Assembly (NCBI GenBank): GCA_001655205.1
Contig: LPNZ01006268.1
Span: 1-29,499 of the forward strand
Direction of reading: 5' to 3'
DNA length: 29,499 nucleotides
Source of the DNA: Lenisia limosa
Taxonomy: Eukaryota; Breviatea
Below the pieces are notes generated by a model, which saw only the letters and a list, made by a program, of their open reading frames with translations, was not told the origin of the DNA and ran no database searches. The position numbers and the translations under genes are program-made. Position 1 is the stretch's first letter. Each line of letters opens with the position of its first letter. Shown here piece by piece: positions 11,801 through 23,520 of the stretch.

Positions 11801-14800
11801 GATTGAAAGATGTGCAACACGGAAGATATGATTTCATATAATATCTCTGAAAGTTCACATTTCATTAACTAGATTGGGAGAAATCTAGACATTAGCGCAT
11901 TTGTGTCTGGTCCAGCTTCAACAAACGCTGGGGAGTTATTTTTTGCAGTTGTACAGGTGAGTCATGATGGGAAGGGGGTATTGTCAAAGACTACTGTAAA
12001 CCATAAAAAGAATGATGTAGACAACTATAGAACTTTCTCCCTCTAATGTGTGATATGAGTTTTACTGGACAGATTTATGATTCTTCTAAATTGATATGCC
12101 AGGTGTCAAATAATGGTCCTACTGCCACCACAGATCTTATGTACGAAGTCTTTGCTCCCGAATCCATGATGTCTCTTGACTGGCTCGTTTTACCAGAATC
12201 TGCGTGTGTTCAAGAGGGTGAGATATACCAATTTATTCTTACGGTTCAGCCACGAAGTGGAGCTGCTCTAAGGCTTCGCTTTCTTCATTGGAGAGAATCC
12301 AAACTAGCTTCAAAGCCATCATACCAGCTGACCACGAGGGTTACAAAGATGCAGAATTCCGTGTCTCTGGAATTGATTTTAATGTGGGGACTTTTTGATT
12401 CATATTTGAACTTGTTGTAATATTCTTCATCCAAATGGTTTAGAATGACCACATTGACACCGACTTGAGCAACAACGATTTCGCGTTTATGTTCAACATT
12501 TCAAATGAAAACAATCTCTTTGTTTCATCGTCATCCTTCCCGACACCTCCAAATAAAATTGTGACTGGCAAAGTATGGACCTGTTTCTGTAACTCAAATT
12601 TAGACTTGTGAACTATCTGTTTTGGTAATGAACACCGGTCCTTCTCAAATGCCAACTGCTGGGGCTATATCATTCACACTCACAGCAGAGCAGAGCAATG
12701 TAGTTCAATTCATAAACCTTGAAGATTCATGTACTCTTACTGGTTTAAAAGTTCTTTGTCCATTCCCAAAATTGGCCCCAAACGCTCAAAATACTTTAAG
12801 ACTCAACGTTAAGTACAAATTTGAGGCGCTGGCAAAGGAGGTTGTCCCTTGTTTCTCAATAACATTGTAGTACCTTTATGAGTTTTCATTTGGCGATCTG
12901 ACGACTATTTCATCCCACATTGTTGACAACTCCGCTGATATCTCTGTGGCCACTTCAACTTACCCTGGTGGGTTACTTTAAAACCTTTGGATTGCAAGAC
13001 ACAATTTAATATTAAATACATTATAAGATGAACGACAGATTGAATTTGGTACACCCCATAGATCATGAACACAAACAAATTAATGAGCTAATATCAATAG
13101 AAACGACTGTTTTGCCTTCAGGGTTGTTCCAAGGCTACATCAGAGTTTCCAATAAAGGCCCTGCGCAACAAAACAATGTCGTTATTACGTTAGACTCTAC
13201 ACATGGTACGTGAGATAATAAGTCTTCAATGACAATATTTCTGAATCAATAAATTATGAACAAAACGTTACACGTCAGCGATTGAGCATTTGACATATTT
13301 CCTGTCATTGACCTGACTAGGAACGTTGGAAACAGCCCCAACCGGCACTTCATGCATTGGATTGATATGTACAATCCCAACCTTCATTGCTGGGTAAGGC
13401 ATCTCATCTTTTTTTACTTTTAGCCAAACGTTTATTTTCAAAATATCTGGCAACGCGCCGTCAAGCGATTCCGTAACCATTTCAATTGAAGGCACTGTGG
13501 CACACCAAAGCAACGACCCTAATACTGACAACGACAGCAGTTCGATTGTCTTGAAAACAGCGTCAGGTGCAGATTTGAGAGTTGAGGTTTGTGCTTATTG
13601 AAGTTATATACCAACAGACAAGTCTAATGATACACTTCATCTCTGATGAATTAGGTCAAAGCTGTTGTAGCCGGGGAGGCCACTGACACTGTTTTACACG
13701 GAACCGAGTTCTCAGTTTGGTCATTCGGTTTCTACTTACTCCCAGATGGCTGCTTTGAATGTCAATAATGGGCCAACTGAAACGGCTGCCAAAACTGTTC
13801 TCTTTGTTCCTGAGGTTTGTTCAATTGCTGTCTTATCAAATAGGGAATGTTTTTGGTAACGGCAGTGTCTGGATACCAGGCGTCCAATTGCCCTGCGGAT
13901 TCGAATAGTAGGTCACCTTTAGTTACACACACGCAGTGAAAACTGGATATCTTTAATCCAGTAGGTTTAACCGGCCCTAATTGTCAACTTGAATGGAGTC
14001 ACGCATCACTTAGTGTGGGATGTAGGGTAACAAGTGCAGAGGACTTGATGGGAGTTGTACTTCGCTCCATTCTCTCGATAAATATGTATAAATACATCGA
14101 TATTTCTCCGATCTTTTTTGGACCACGGTGTAACCCTAGACTTGATAATGCCAACTCTATAGGCTCAGCAATTGACGTCAGCATCTGCAGTCCTTCGGCT
14201 GCCGACTGTGTTTACGGAACCTTCATTCATTGTAAGTTGCAAGTGCAATCATGATTATGCAGGTCAAATCGCAATCGATAATTGTTGGAGATAGTGACCC
14301 CGACACATCCAACAATGTGGGGACCCGGGTTATCAACGCTGTTGCTGGTAAGTGATGCAGGCTGTTTTCATAGTCCAAGGAGCCGACCTCCTTCTGTCAA
14401 TAAGCTTCCAAGAAACGGTCAACTCAGGCACCTCTCTTCCAGTCAATGTAATCTGCTCAAATTATGGTCCTTCCACGGCCCTCTCACCCGAAGTGACACT
14501 TCACATTCCTGAAGTGATGACTTATGATGTTGAAAGCGCTTCTGTGGCAGTTTTGGTACTCAATGCTACCACTGTAGTCTTCACGTTGCCACAAATGGAG
14601 CCCTTCGACAAGGTGGTCATTTCTTTCAGCCTGGCAGTTGGTAGTGCAATTCCCACCCAAGAGCGTGAAATCACAGCCTCAATATCGGATGCCACTCTCC
14701 CTGACAACATTTTGAAGAACAACGAAGACTCTCGACCAATTATGTTTCTGGCAACAGCTGAAGTTGACATTTTCCTCAAGCTTCTTAGCACTAAGAGTAG

Positions 14801-17800
14801 CCACCTAAAGAGGGGAGAAACTGGTGTCATGGTGTTGACTGTAAAGAACAAGGGTCCAGCATTAGTGCAACATGCGGTGATAGAGTTATTATTCCCTGAC
14901 ACTAGTGTATCGTTAGGTACTGATTTGTCCGTTGTGGCCACGGAAATTCAGCCTGGAAGTGACGCGTCCTTGCAGGCAGTTGTGACAATACCCACTGACT
15001 TCAACGACAACTACATCATTTTCACAGGACGAATGGGTGCAACTGCAGTCAGCCCCAGGGTCACAGACAAGCAAACCGTCATCATCATTACAGAGAGTGA
15101 TATTACTGCAAGTATTAGAGTTGTTGATGATATGATAATGGGCGAATTAGCGCAATTTGTGATTTCTGGCGGTAACAAAGGCCCATCCACAGCGTTACAG
15201 TTGACAATAGTGATGACCATTCCTTCCGACTTGGTGTTTGAGAAGTCTTCTGGTGAGGCTGCCTGCATCCACAAAGATGGCGTGTTGACCTGTGTTGTTG
15301 CTGCACTTGAGCCGAAAAAGTCATTTGGCCAAATAGTGACAGTGGCAGTTTTGGACGCAGAAGAGCTATCGGTGAGATTGGAGATTGACTTATTTTGGAA
15401 CCATCATTATTGTGATCTACTCATAACATACTATACTCTCAACTTGTGAGGATTTTACCTGCTATTAACCCAATAGGGATCATTGTCATGCACGATCACC
15501 GCTAGCTCCCCGCTGAAGAGCCCCTTTACCGTATTCAGCACGGAATACAATGTCGTTAGGTCTGCTGACACTGCCGTCATTCCATTCTTCTCTGCAATGC
15601 TGGACATTGGTCGAAATGTTCCGTTCAGTCTTAGGGTTCTCAACATTGGGCCTTCTTCAGCTAAGAACCTTCAAGTACTAATTGAGTTTTCTAACGACTT
15701 ACAACTGACATCGGTGTTGGTAGAAGGATGCATTGTTCTTTCCAATACTGTGACTTGCCAATTGGCTGAGTTGCTGCCTCGAGAGACGAAACTACTCAGC
15801 GGTTACATGCTTGTTGCTCCAAGTCAACATGCAGTTACTTCTGACATCAGCAGCACTGTATCCAACAACAGGGACAACAACCCCTCCAATAACCAAGTTA
15901 TTTCTGGTGTTCAGTTTATTGAGACTTCTGGTTAGTCAACTTTGGTCTTATTATGTGTTTAGATATTGGAAGCAGTATATCTGTTCAGCCCAAAGTCCCC
16001 ATAATTGGAGGGGCGGCCGTTTTGACTGTTTGTTTTCTTTCGAGCTTACTTCTTTAGACTGCAGTATCAAACCTCGGCCCTCTCTCGTCAGGTGTAGTGA
16101 CAGCTTTAGTCACACTTCCGGACATTGGAAACCCAACAACGATACCTGATGAATGCACGTTGGAGTCTTCGTTACAATACAAGTTGGTTAATTACCTTGT
16201 CACTTTGTAGCTGTGTCATTGATGACATCACTTCAAATGAAAAAGTACAATTGCGGTAAGATAGATGGTTTCAACATAAACTCAAAGCCCAACTGTTTTC
16301 TCATAAGTCTAGCTTTTGGTACACAGTCAACACAGAATTGTCCGAAAACACCGCAATATCAGCTTCCGTCCTTGTGTCAGGATTGAAAAATGACCCAAAT
16401 ACTGACAACAATATGGACCTTGTCTACACCGAGCTGATTAAGGCCTCAACAGTAACAATGTTCACTTCGCTCTACCCCAGGTGAGATCCAAGTTATGATG
16501 ACAATCAAGAGTGTCTGTTCCAGTTGGAGGGTTCTTGAGAGTATCAAGTCATATCACAAACATCGGCCCTTCGTCGTGTTCATCATTTCGAGTGGAGTTT
16601 GATGAAAGCGCCTCTCTCAGGCAGTCGACAACAGAATGTGAAATGATGGAGTCGCAAGACAAGGCCAGCTGTGACTATCTTGGCTGTAACGTCACTTCGA
16701 TTGACCTTGCTCAAAACAAGGATATTTCGGTTAGTTAGTGACCGTAAATTGATTTCACAGATGGTCTGCGTGCTTTCGGTTTTGTCTGAGGCAGAAGCGG
16801 ATAAGATTGCAGCCAGAACAGCAATGGTAATAGCACTTGGTGACTGACATTGTAGTCATCCATTCATTTTGTCGGTCTTAATGGATGCAATGTTGAGTCG
16901 GACATTACAGTGTCGTTTTCAATTGAAGTGAGTTTGCAATGTTACTCACATTTTAGCTGGACAAAACTGCAGACCTTTCAGTTGGAATGTTGGCTTCGCC
17001 TACTATTTCCGGTAATCGAGTTCTGAAGAACAAAGTGACAGTTTACAACAAGGGCCCTGCAACAGCCAAATCCGTGGGTTGCATTGCCATGACTTAGCCT
17101 TTAGCCGTTTATTCTGCTTCATCCCGTCGACCTTCCTTCAAGCATGTCAAGCTGGACTGGAGCAACGGGGTGCCTTGAATTGCCCTCAGGTGACATTAAG
17201 TGCACACTCTCGGACATAGCGGTGAGTTAAGTGCACCTCTCGGACATAGCGGTAAGTTAAGTGCAGACATAGCGGTAAGTTAAGTGCACCTCTCGGACGG
17301 TGAGTTAAACCCTTCTGTCTCAAAACAGATACATAATATATGTATGCAAAATATTTCTACTGTCATGATATGAATAACAAAACATCTAAACCCCTTTCCT
17401 TATTCTGATGGCTGGACAGGCCAACGCCCGGAGTGACATTCAAGTGGGCAGACTCATGGATAAGCAACTTGGTAGTTTACCTTATGACAGAATCAATTCC
17501 ACTGTCACGGCCATGTCTCTAACTGAGGACCCAAGGTAGGCTGAAGGTCCTCTGGAGATCTCTAACCAAATAGTGGCGATCAAAACTTCGGTGTATCGTC
17601 ATCTCGAATCAGGAGGAGTGCGGATGTGCTGGTCAAGATCCGCGTTGTTCCTTTGGAAATTGCCAAGGACGGCAACTTGAAGGTTTGAACTATGACTTAC
17701 AGCTTATATTAAGACGGTGGTGACGACAACAAATAGCGGACCTGCTGACGCCCGCAACGTGGTTACTGTCATTCATCTTCCCTATTACACTGATATGGCC

Positions 17801-19652
17801 CACTTGTCCTTCTCTTACTCTAATGCCAAGTGTATTGTTGTTCAGGGAACGGTAAGCGCTGTCATAAGTCTAAGCAGCTAGACAAACATTGAGTGCACTT
17901 CAGACACCATTGAAATGCTCCAAACATCCAACGTTGTGATCAAGGTTGGGCGTGTCAATTTGGTGCATTTTTTGATTCGGCTACAGCGAACTGAGATCTT
18001 ATGATGAAGGTTAAGGCAACAGAGGAGCCCGGTGTAAACCTTGGTACATTCGACCTTACTGCCGCCACAATGGCCCTTGAAGATGACTTGAACATGGATA
18101 ACAACGCAGCTGAGGCGTCTGCCGTTATTCTGCCGGCAACTTGCGACCCTAGGGTGATCATTAATTTCAGATGCCGTATATAGACTAGTTTTTTAGTTGT
18201 TTGACTTCTCAGGTCCAATTCAGCGCCTGGCCAGTGCAGAATAAGGCAGGTAACCTCATTACATTCCAAGCTAACGTTGTCAACCCAGGCCCTTCCCCCA
18301 CTGGTTAGCATGGTTCTTGTGAGGATGTGTTGTTGAAGTCTGATGTTCAAGGTCCAATCACGACAGTCTTCTCTATCCCGGCAGAGTTCGTTGTATTGCC
18401 TCCTCCAATTGGCTGTGTTGTCTCTGGGATTTCAGGCATGGGTAGTGAAGTGGCATGTTCCCGAATTGATCTTCCACCCAAGTCTCAAGCTGACCCCTGT
18501 CAGCCCAATGAAGAAGGCTGTTGGACTGTTAACATTGAGGTTCTCTCAAATCTGTCACCATCATCACTCGGGACTCACGTTGCGGCTGTTTCAATTACTT
18601 CTGCCCTTGATTCTGACATGACCAACAACAATGGCTCATTGCTGGTGGAGTCTACGACAGATGCAGCCTTGCAGGTCACTGTTCTCCCCACACTTGGGTT
18701 CTACAGTGGTACGAATACTTCAGCGATCAGTGTAATATCTACATTGTAGCATTTGTTATTCATCGTATTTCTATGATTCACAGTTGTTGAAATTGTTGAC
18801 CATGTTACCCCACTTACCTCTTCAGGCAACTCAGACTCAGGCATAATGGTTGCGAGCAGCGACACTGACATTGCGTTTCAGTTTTCGATTCTCAACCCTG
18901 GCACGTCAGCGGCAACCGACTGCGTGCTAAAAGTGGACAGCCTCTTGCCTGAGGTAAGCCACACTCTGCTGCCTCAGGTTCTAGGGTACCTCGTATGGAG
19001 CGTTCAGCGTCAAGGCGGACATGAAGACCGCCTTCGGAAGGGAGGCCATCCATGGTCACGATGCCAAGTGCACAGTGCAAGACCTCACGCTAACCTGTGA
19101 CCTTGGCACTGTCTGGGAACAGAGTGCTGTCGCCTTTGTTCCCTCCACCGTCACGGTCACATTCTACCAAATTCAGCGGAATGACACAGTCGACTTCGAG
19201 AGCACTGTTGGTGTTAGCTCAGGGTGGCCTGAAGCTGCGGCCAACTCAACCACGAAGTTCCGGTTGGTGGCATAGTATGTCACATTGAGTGTGATGAATT
19301 TCTGTTTTGTTTTTGACAAACACAGGGTAATTGGAAAGACTGTGAGTTTGAGGAAACAAGAGATTATTGAAGAGGAAGCGGACAACACTCTCAATAGGAA
19401 TATTTCAATTGGTGGGTGTCTGTAGGTATTGACCGCTCAGCTGGTGGCTTGCTTGGACTGGCGCTGGTGGCCTTCCTTATCAAGCGGGGATTCTTCAAAA
19501 GCAAGAATCACCCTGATAACTACGATGAAGGCGAGGGTAAGCAAGCGTAACTATTCTGACCGTCAGGACTTGGGGAATTGGGCTCTCCCACCGAGCCTGA
19601 TGACGACCTTGGCTCCCCCACTCCTAACCTCACTGGTGAGACTTTCTTTTAG
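5837..19652 (+). CDS. Giant integrin-alpha-like receptor: signal peptide, FG-GAP propeller, about 18 Ig-like repeats, TM, GFFK tail
   Basis: Predicted type I membrane receptor with dozens of short introns. It opens with MKLWVLLSLLAFSVSVFGG, a signal peptide. Exons then join in frame through an unrecognised N-terminal region (to about 6880) into FG-GAP repeats (6885-9725) with calcium-binding loops such as DDYDGDGVDELFV and DVNGDGLSDL. Next come about 18 beta-sandwich repeats, each with an N-x-G-P motif (9848-18894). The 3' exons give ISIAGGLLGLALVAFLIKRGFFKSKN: one membrane helix followed at once by GFFK, the hallmark of integrin alpha cytoplasmic tails, then an acidic tail. TAG at 19650-19652, unless the GTGAGA just before it is used as a donor to an exon near 19731. 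Animal integrin alpha legs have three such domains (thigh, calf-1, calf-2), so this leg is far longer. Two adjacent genes rather than one cannot be excluded, but I found no start or terminator in the middle. Confidence 0.78.
5930..6884 (+). other. N-terminal extracellular region of unknown fold
   Basis: Exons here read DNSRVNSHLEPEGLFIRD, KLPSGHMGKIHDAETREVV, FSRPEHRYVITSIPDC, ADSFFTLVVTMDFNGNVEIL and DGKSLLFKVLEEGKLP. They are linked in frame by introns of about 30-45 nt, except a longer one of about 260 nt at about 5938-6201. Alternating hydrophobic residues suggest beta structure. It precedes the first propeller blade, where animal integrin alpha chains have almost nothing. I do not recognise the family. 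Confidence 0.5.
6885..9725 (+). other. FG-GAP (integrin alpha beta-propeller) repeat block
   Basis: Repeats seen after removing introns: GYNAEFGVSM...DILAVAALNDG...GTGNLYLL (about 6960-7170); MALDDYDGDGVDELFVSNS (about 7277-7375) with RNVYVFGQ; NGFGSSALQVDCTGNGKKDL (about 7575-7670) followed by GAVYGF; GQVHVTKNTGMSSF (about 8800); GRFGWAMTSFDVNGDGLSDL (about 8948-9003) with GTVHLFLG; DMNNDGVEDIIISAPW (about 9299-9345) with SGTVYVYYT; and SGFGLKLATGDYNNDG (about 9538-9583) with GGAVFVYKG. This is about six to seven blades, each with the FG, GAP-like and calcium-loop elements. The stretch 7860-8790 between blades is coding-like but not an obvious blade. Confidence 0.8.
9755..19270 (+). repeat. 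About 18 Ig-like repeats with N-x-G-P motif (extended integrin leg)
   Basis: Motif Asn codons lie at 9848, 10330, 10826, 11350, 12109, 12631, 13151, 13764, 14460, 14847, 15174, 15642, 16069, 16559, 17047, 17732, 18282 and 18894. Typical forms are VTNHGPSSAKSL, VKNKGPALVQHAV, VLNIGPSSAKNLQV and VVNPGPSPTG. The pattern is V-x-N-x-G-P-(S/A)-x-A-x-x-(V/L), a beta-strand, then a strand ending in (L/I)P. Many repeats also carry a paired Cys near a later C-x-L. It resembles the DUF11/CARDB families and the leg domains of integrin alpha. Repeats are about 100-150 residues apart. The stretch 14352-15377 encodes three repeats in about 1 kb without an intron. Confidence 0.85.
17198..17305 (+). repeat. 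Four tandem copies of an exon end plus 5' splice site
   Basis: Four imperfect units of 23-31 bp, TAAGTGCA...CTCTCGGACATAGCG followed by GTGAGT or GTAAGT, lie in a row. The first unit reads as exon (GDIKCTLSDIA) running into a donor. The next three repeat that exon end and donor inside what should be the intron. Each has a good GT(G/A)AGT. Confidence 0.85.
19441..19538 (+). other. Transmembrane helix and GFFK motif exon
   Basis: After a 29-nt intron (19412-19440) the exon reads AGGLLGLALVAFLIKRGFFKSKN (cited here in its entirety as a hydrophobic run of about 15 residues, then Lys-Arg, then GFFK at 19488-19499). It then continues into NYDEGEG. In integrin alpha chains GFFKR binds the beta tail and talin-regulating factors at the inner membrane face. 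Confidence 0.8.
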
Positions 19653-19786
19653 AGCCTTTCCGCTAGGTTACGATTCATGCTTACCGTTTTGTACTATTAT
19701 ATTTAATGTATTTGTTATCTTGTTCCCAGCCAATTGTACAAATACACCTGAATCCACCAACCTAAGAATAAAAATACAGAGTGGGT
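19653..19786. terminator. 3' UTR with AATAAA poly(A) signal
   Basis: A + strand AATAAA sits at 19767-19772, 115 bp after the proposed stop of the integrin-like gene and just before the end of the convergent CFAP45 gene. A second reading, with splicing to an acceptor at about 19730 (GTTCCCAG), would instead make this region coding and overlap CFAP45 antisense. Confidence 0.5.
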
Positions 19787-22700
19787 TTAGAGTCTCTTCC
19801 TCGCCAGTTCAGCGGTGTACTTGTCAGGAACACCATCCTGTAGTAACTCCTTGATCTTATCTTGGCGGAATCGCTAAATAGTAAGAAACATTAAAAGAAG
19901 ACAGAACGATATTATATCATATAATATTTTATTCTGGGATAGACTCACGAGCATTTCATTGTCGAAGCCCCCCCAAACCTCCACCTTCTCAGCGTGGATT
20001 TTCTGGTCGCGATCGAAGGATGTTGGTTGCTTTGCTAATGCACGCTCTTGACGAAGTTGTTGTTCACGTTCGTGGATTTGGTTCTTAAGGGGTAAGTAGA
20101 AAACAGGAAGGGACCAAGAAAACGTTAAAGCTTGAAAACCCTCCAACCTCTAATATTTGTTTATGGGACCTATTTCTATCAACAGTCATAGCCTGTGTTC
20201 TCTTTTCGGCTTCAATCTGCTTCTCCTAAAAAGTGAGCTCCTGAAAAGGCAACAGCACCGCCTTGTTCATACAGGGTATTGTAAAGGAAGTAAAGAATTG
20301 ACAAAGGCTCGTATTTCCATTTTGAAGGAAGCCCCCTGGCAAACCTGTGCGGCAACAACACGGTCGAACTCGTCACGCTCCATACGGGCTTGGGCTGCAA
20401 GACGAAGTTCTGCGGAGGTAAATCGCAGAACAAAGCGTGTAGTTTCCTTGGCCCAAAACAGTCCAGGAGCATTTGTTTTTATGGGCTCATGATGTTAAAA
20501 ATCCAAAAATTGCTCCCTCTTGGTATTGTCATAGCATAGGAACTATTAGGAAGAGAGCCAGCCATACCTTTGTCTCTCTTTTGGGCAGCGTTCGCCTCCA
20601 TCAAGTCAGCCTAGATGGTCGTGAATATTGGATGGTGTGGTCAAAAATTCAATTCCAGTACAATAACTATATTTTTTGAGGATTTAATGTAACATTTGAA
20701 CTTGTCGAGAGCTTAATATACAGCCAATATTGGGTAGCAACAGTTCTGACAAAAAAGGTCTGCAAAGCAACCAAACAATACCTGCCTTTTGACCTGTTTC
20801 TCAGCTTCAGCCTTCTCCTTGGCTCTGAAGTCCCGTTCTCTCTGGTCGGCCGCGCGGCGAGCTCTCAACGCGTCCCGGTCTGCCTCATGGTCACTTGTAG
20901 ACTTCTTCATCGTCATCACCTATGGTATGAAATGCGAACCAGTATAATTATAAAAAACTGGACTGAATCTTCCACAAAACGAAGTTCTCAATGAAAAGAT
21001 GAAACCTATTGTGTTGGCCACATTTTCCAAAAAATATCGTGAGCTGCATAACCAAAGGCAAGGACGAAAATTCTATGAGTGCTTTGTACCTGTTGAACAT
21101 CGTTCGCCTTTCTCTTCTTGATCATTGCTTGTTCCTCTTCATAAGCTTGTTGCCGGGATTCGCGTTCTTGGAGGTAGCGAGCAACACGACTATTCAGTAA
21201 TAAACAAAACGAGAGCATCCCAAAAAAAAGCAGAAAATAGTCATTTGAGCCACGTACAGGTCTTCCTCCTTCTCCTGCTGCTTGCGGTTCGATTTGATTT
21301 GAATTAACCGGTCGTTTTCACCCATAACTTCGTCCATCAGCGACCTAGCTGGGTGAAGAAAACATTGGGACGAGGGCAACAAACTATGAAAGAAAAATAA
21401 ATAACAGAAGAAATAAATATGGATAGAATACTTTGATATCACATGATATAGAGACAAGAACATCAAGGAACTTCCGACACGAGCTTTTACAGCGCCATAA
21501 TGATTTCTGCAATCACAGTACCTTTGCTTAGTTTTGCGCAGAGCAGCCTTTCTCTCCTCTTCATCCTTCAACAGCTGAACGGATCAGTAAATGTGCTCTG
21601 GAGACACCACCAACCTGGACGTCTCTGAGCATGGCTGCTTGCTCCTGCTCGCGCATTTCGCGTTCAACCTCACGTGCTTGGTCTGGAGTAGTGAGGACAT
21701 TGTTGGGTGAAACAATTAAGTCCATCGATCAAAAAGCATATAGCCACCCACCTCTTTCCTTGATCTGCGTCCTGATAGCGGCAGCTCCTGCCTTGAGAGT
21801 CAAGACATGCTCCTCATCCTTCTTGCGCTGGCTGGAAAGGTCAGAAATACTCAAACAGAAGGGACGTTACATTTCTGTTTCTCTCTTCTGTTTGGACAAC
21901 ATCATATCATGGGTTCGCGACTCATCCTCCTTCAGACGACGCTGGATTTCTTTCTGAAAGAAATGTGAGGGGAAGTGAAAGGGGAACCAGTGTTGAAAAA
22001 AAACTTTGATTTGTTAATTATCCTGTAAAATATCAAGAGTTACATCAACCAACCTTCTCCTTGATTTGCTTTTCGCGGATTGCGGCGCATTTGGCGTAAC
22101 TTGCCATGCTGGCTACTCTCTTGGCTTCGTCTACAGCATTAGCTTGCAAGCCTTGACAGGTACCGTTGAATATATTACAACGGGGCTGAATATCTCCATG
22201 AATTCATTAATAATAATCCTGCTATTGTACTTGTCCTGTTCACGTTACATTCCGTCCTGGGCAAAAGCCCCTCACCGGTTTCAAGAAGAAGTAGACCGTC
22301 CGCCTTCTGTTGGATGGATTTGTTACTGTGTTCGCGCTCAATTTCCTCTGAACTGTCAATTGCCGATCTAACCAGAGAGTACCAGATCCCTTCCAATCAC
22401 CCCCCCCCCCCCCCCCNNNNNNNNNNNNNNNNNNNNNNNNNNNNNNNNNNNNNNNNNNNNNNNNNNNNNNNNNNNNNNNNNNNNNNNNTTTCGGATGGCT
22501 ACGATGGTAAGTCCGGCAAATGTTAGGGTGAATTTAAGCTATCAGGATATTCACGATAACCCATGGATGTTTAAGTAAGCTTGTCCATGGAGAATGATTG
22601 GGGTTTCTTTCAGCACGAGAAGCAAACACCAACAACTGAAATTTCATTCTGTCCGGACTTGGATTCCCTTCAACAGCGTTTTATTGTGTGGTTGCAGACC

Positions 22701-23520
22701 CCCTCCCCTGCAAGAATACTCCCGAGATTTGAGGGTGGTTGGTAGGAAAGGAATGCATAACCCCCACCGGCAGTAGACTGCAGCTGGTCCTTTCGGGATG
22801 TTTCCGACATTTTCATGCGGGCTTCTCTTGAGTTGCTTGCCGGCATGCTCATGTCCTGAAGATGAGAACAACAGCCGCCGGACCAACCTTGATCTTAGCA
22901 AATTCGTTCCTTGACAGCACCACAGCATCTTTGCCTGCCTTGGCCTGAGCTTTCTGCAGGGTTGAACGAGACACGGCCGGCGCTTTGCCTGCCGAGTAAA
23001 AAAAAACCTTGCATAATTCTGAAATAAATGGGTTTCAAACGCATTTTCTTCTTTCGTTTAAGTATATCAAGGGAAGAAAGTATTAAGTTGCACTATAACG
23101 AATTTGGGCGATAGGGCTGGGGAGGACGCCTACGGGATGTTCCTGGCTTGACTGTTCCTGAAAAAAGGCTTTCATCAACTTCTGAGGAACGGCCTCTGCG
23201 GGAGAGTGAGTCAGGCCCGCAAACAAACAATTGTCTCAAAACCCAAGCCTCCATTCGCGTGTAGAACCTACTTGTAGTTTGATCTTTGTGAACGAACACT
23301 TCTTTCACTGTTTATGGAGCCTGCAACTGAGGATGCCTAGAGAGTGTGAACATAAAACCATATAGTGCAGTAACTACACATAATAAATAGTTAATATTGC
23401 TCAATTCAATAAACTAATTCAGACAAAGGCGCGTATCTCCGTTTATACAAGAGTTCCACTGAAACTGAGAAGCGTGAAATCCAATGCTTCGTCCAATATG
23501 ATATTAGCCATCAATACCAT
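19787..23520 (-). CDS. CFAP45: Cilia- and flagella-associated protein 45 (axonemal microtubule inner protein; internal gap)
   Basis: CFAP45 is a long coiled coil bound inside the A-tubule of ciliary doublets. Minus-strand exons read in family order: VAGSINSERSVRSQRSNYK; RGRSSEVDESLFSGTVK (near-identical motif in animal CFAP45); TLQKAQAKAG; VVLSRNEFAKIK; MPASNSREARMKMSE; SEEIEREHSNKSIQQKAD; MASYAKCAAIREKQIKEK; DEVMGENDRLIQIK; EADRDALRARRAADQRERDFR; and FRQDKIKELLQDGVPDKYTAEL. TAA at 19787-19789. Nearly all residues are charged coiled coil. A 72-base gap (22417-22488) next to 17 C removes part of an exon region. The start is inferred: ATG at 23518-23520 joined by a 181-nt intron to the exon at 23336, which gives M-ASSVAG. 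Its presence implies a motile cilium or flagellum. Confidence 0.9.
22400..22488. other. C17 tract and assembly gap (72 N)
   Basis: Seventeen C in a row (22400-22416) run directly into the N run at 22417-22488, inside CFAP45. The gap length may be nominal. Confidence 0.95.

Noticed and set aside
17198-17305. CRISPR-like repeat array
   Set aside because: Units are contiguous without spacers, lie in a spliced eukaryotic gene and carry donor sites; no cas genes are present.
9755-19270. Bacterial DUF11-type surface protein gained by transfer
   Set aside because: The repeats are split by many spliceosomal introns and end in a TM-GFFK exon, so a long eukaryotic history is more likely.
19412-19425. 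A 14-nt intron before the TM exon
   Set aside because: Extending to the CTCAG at 19436-19440 gives a 29-nt intron and a cleaner membrane helix.
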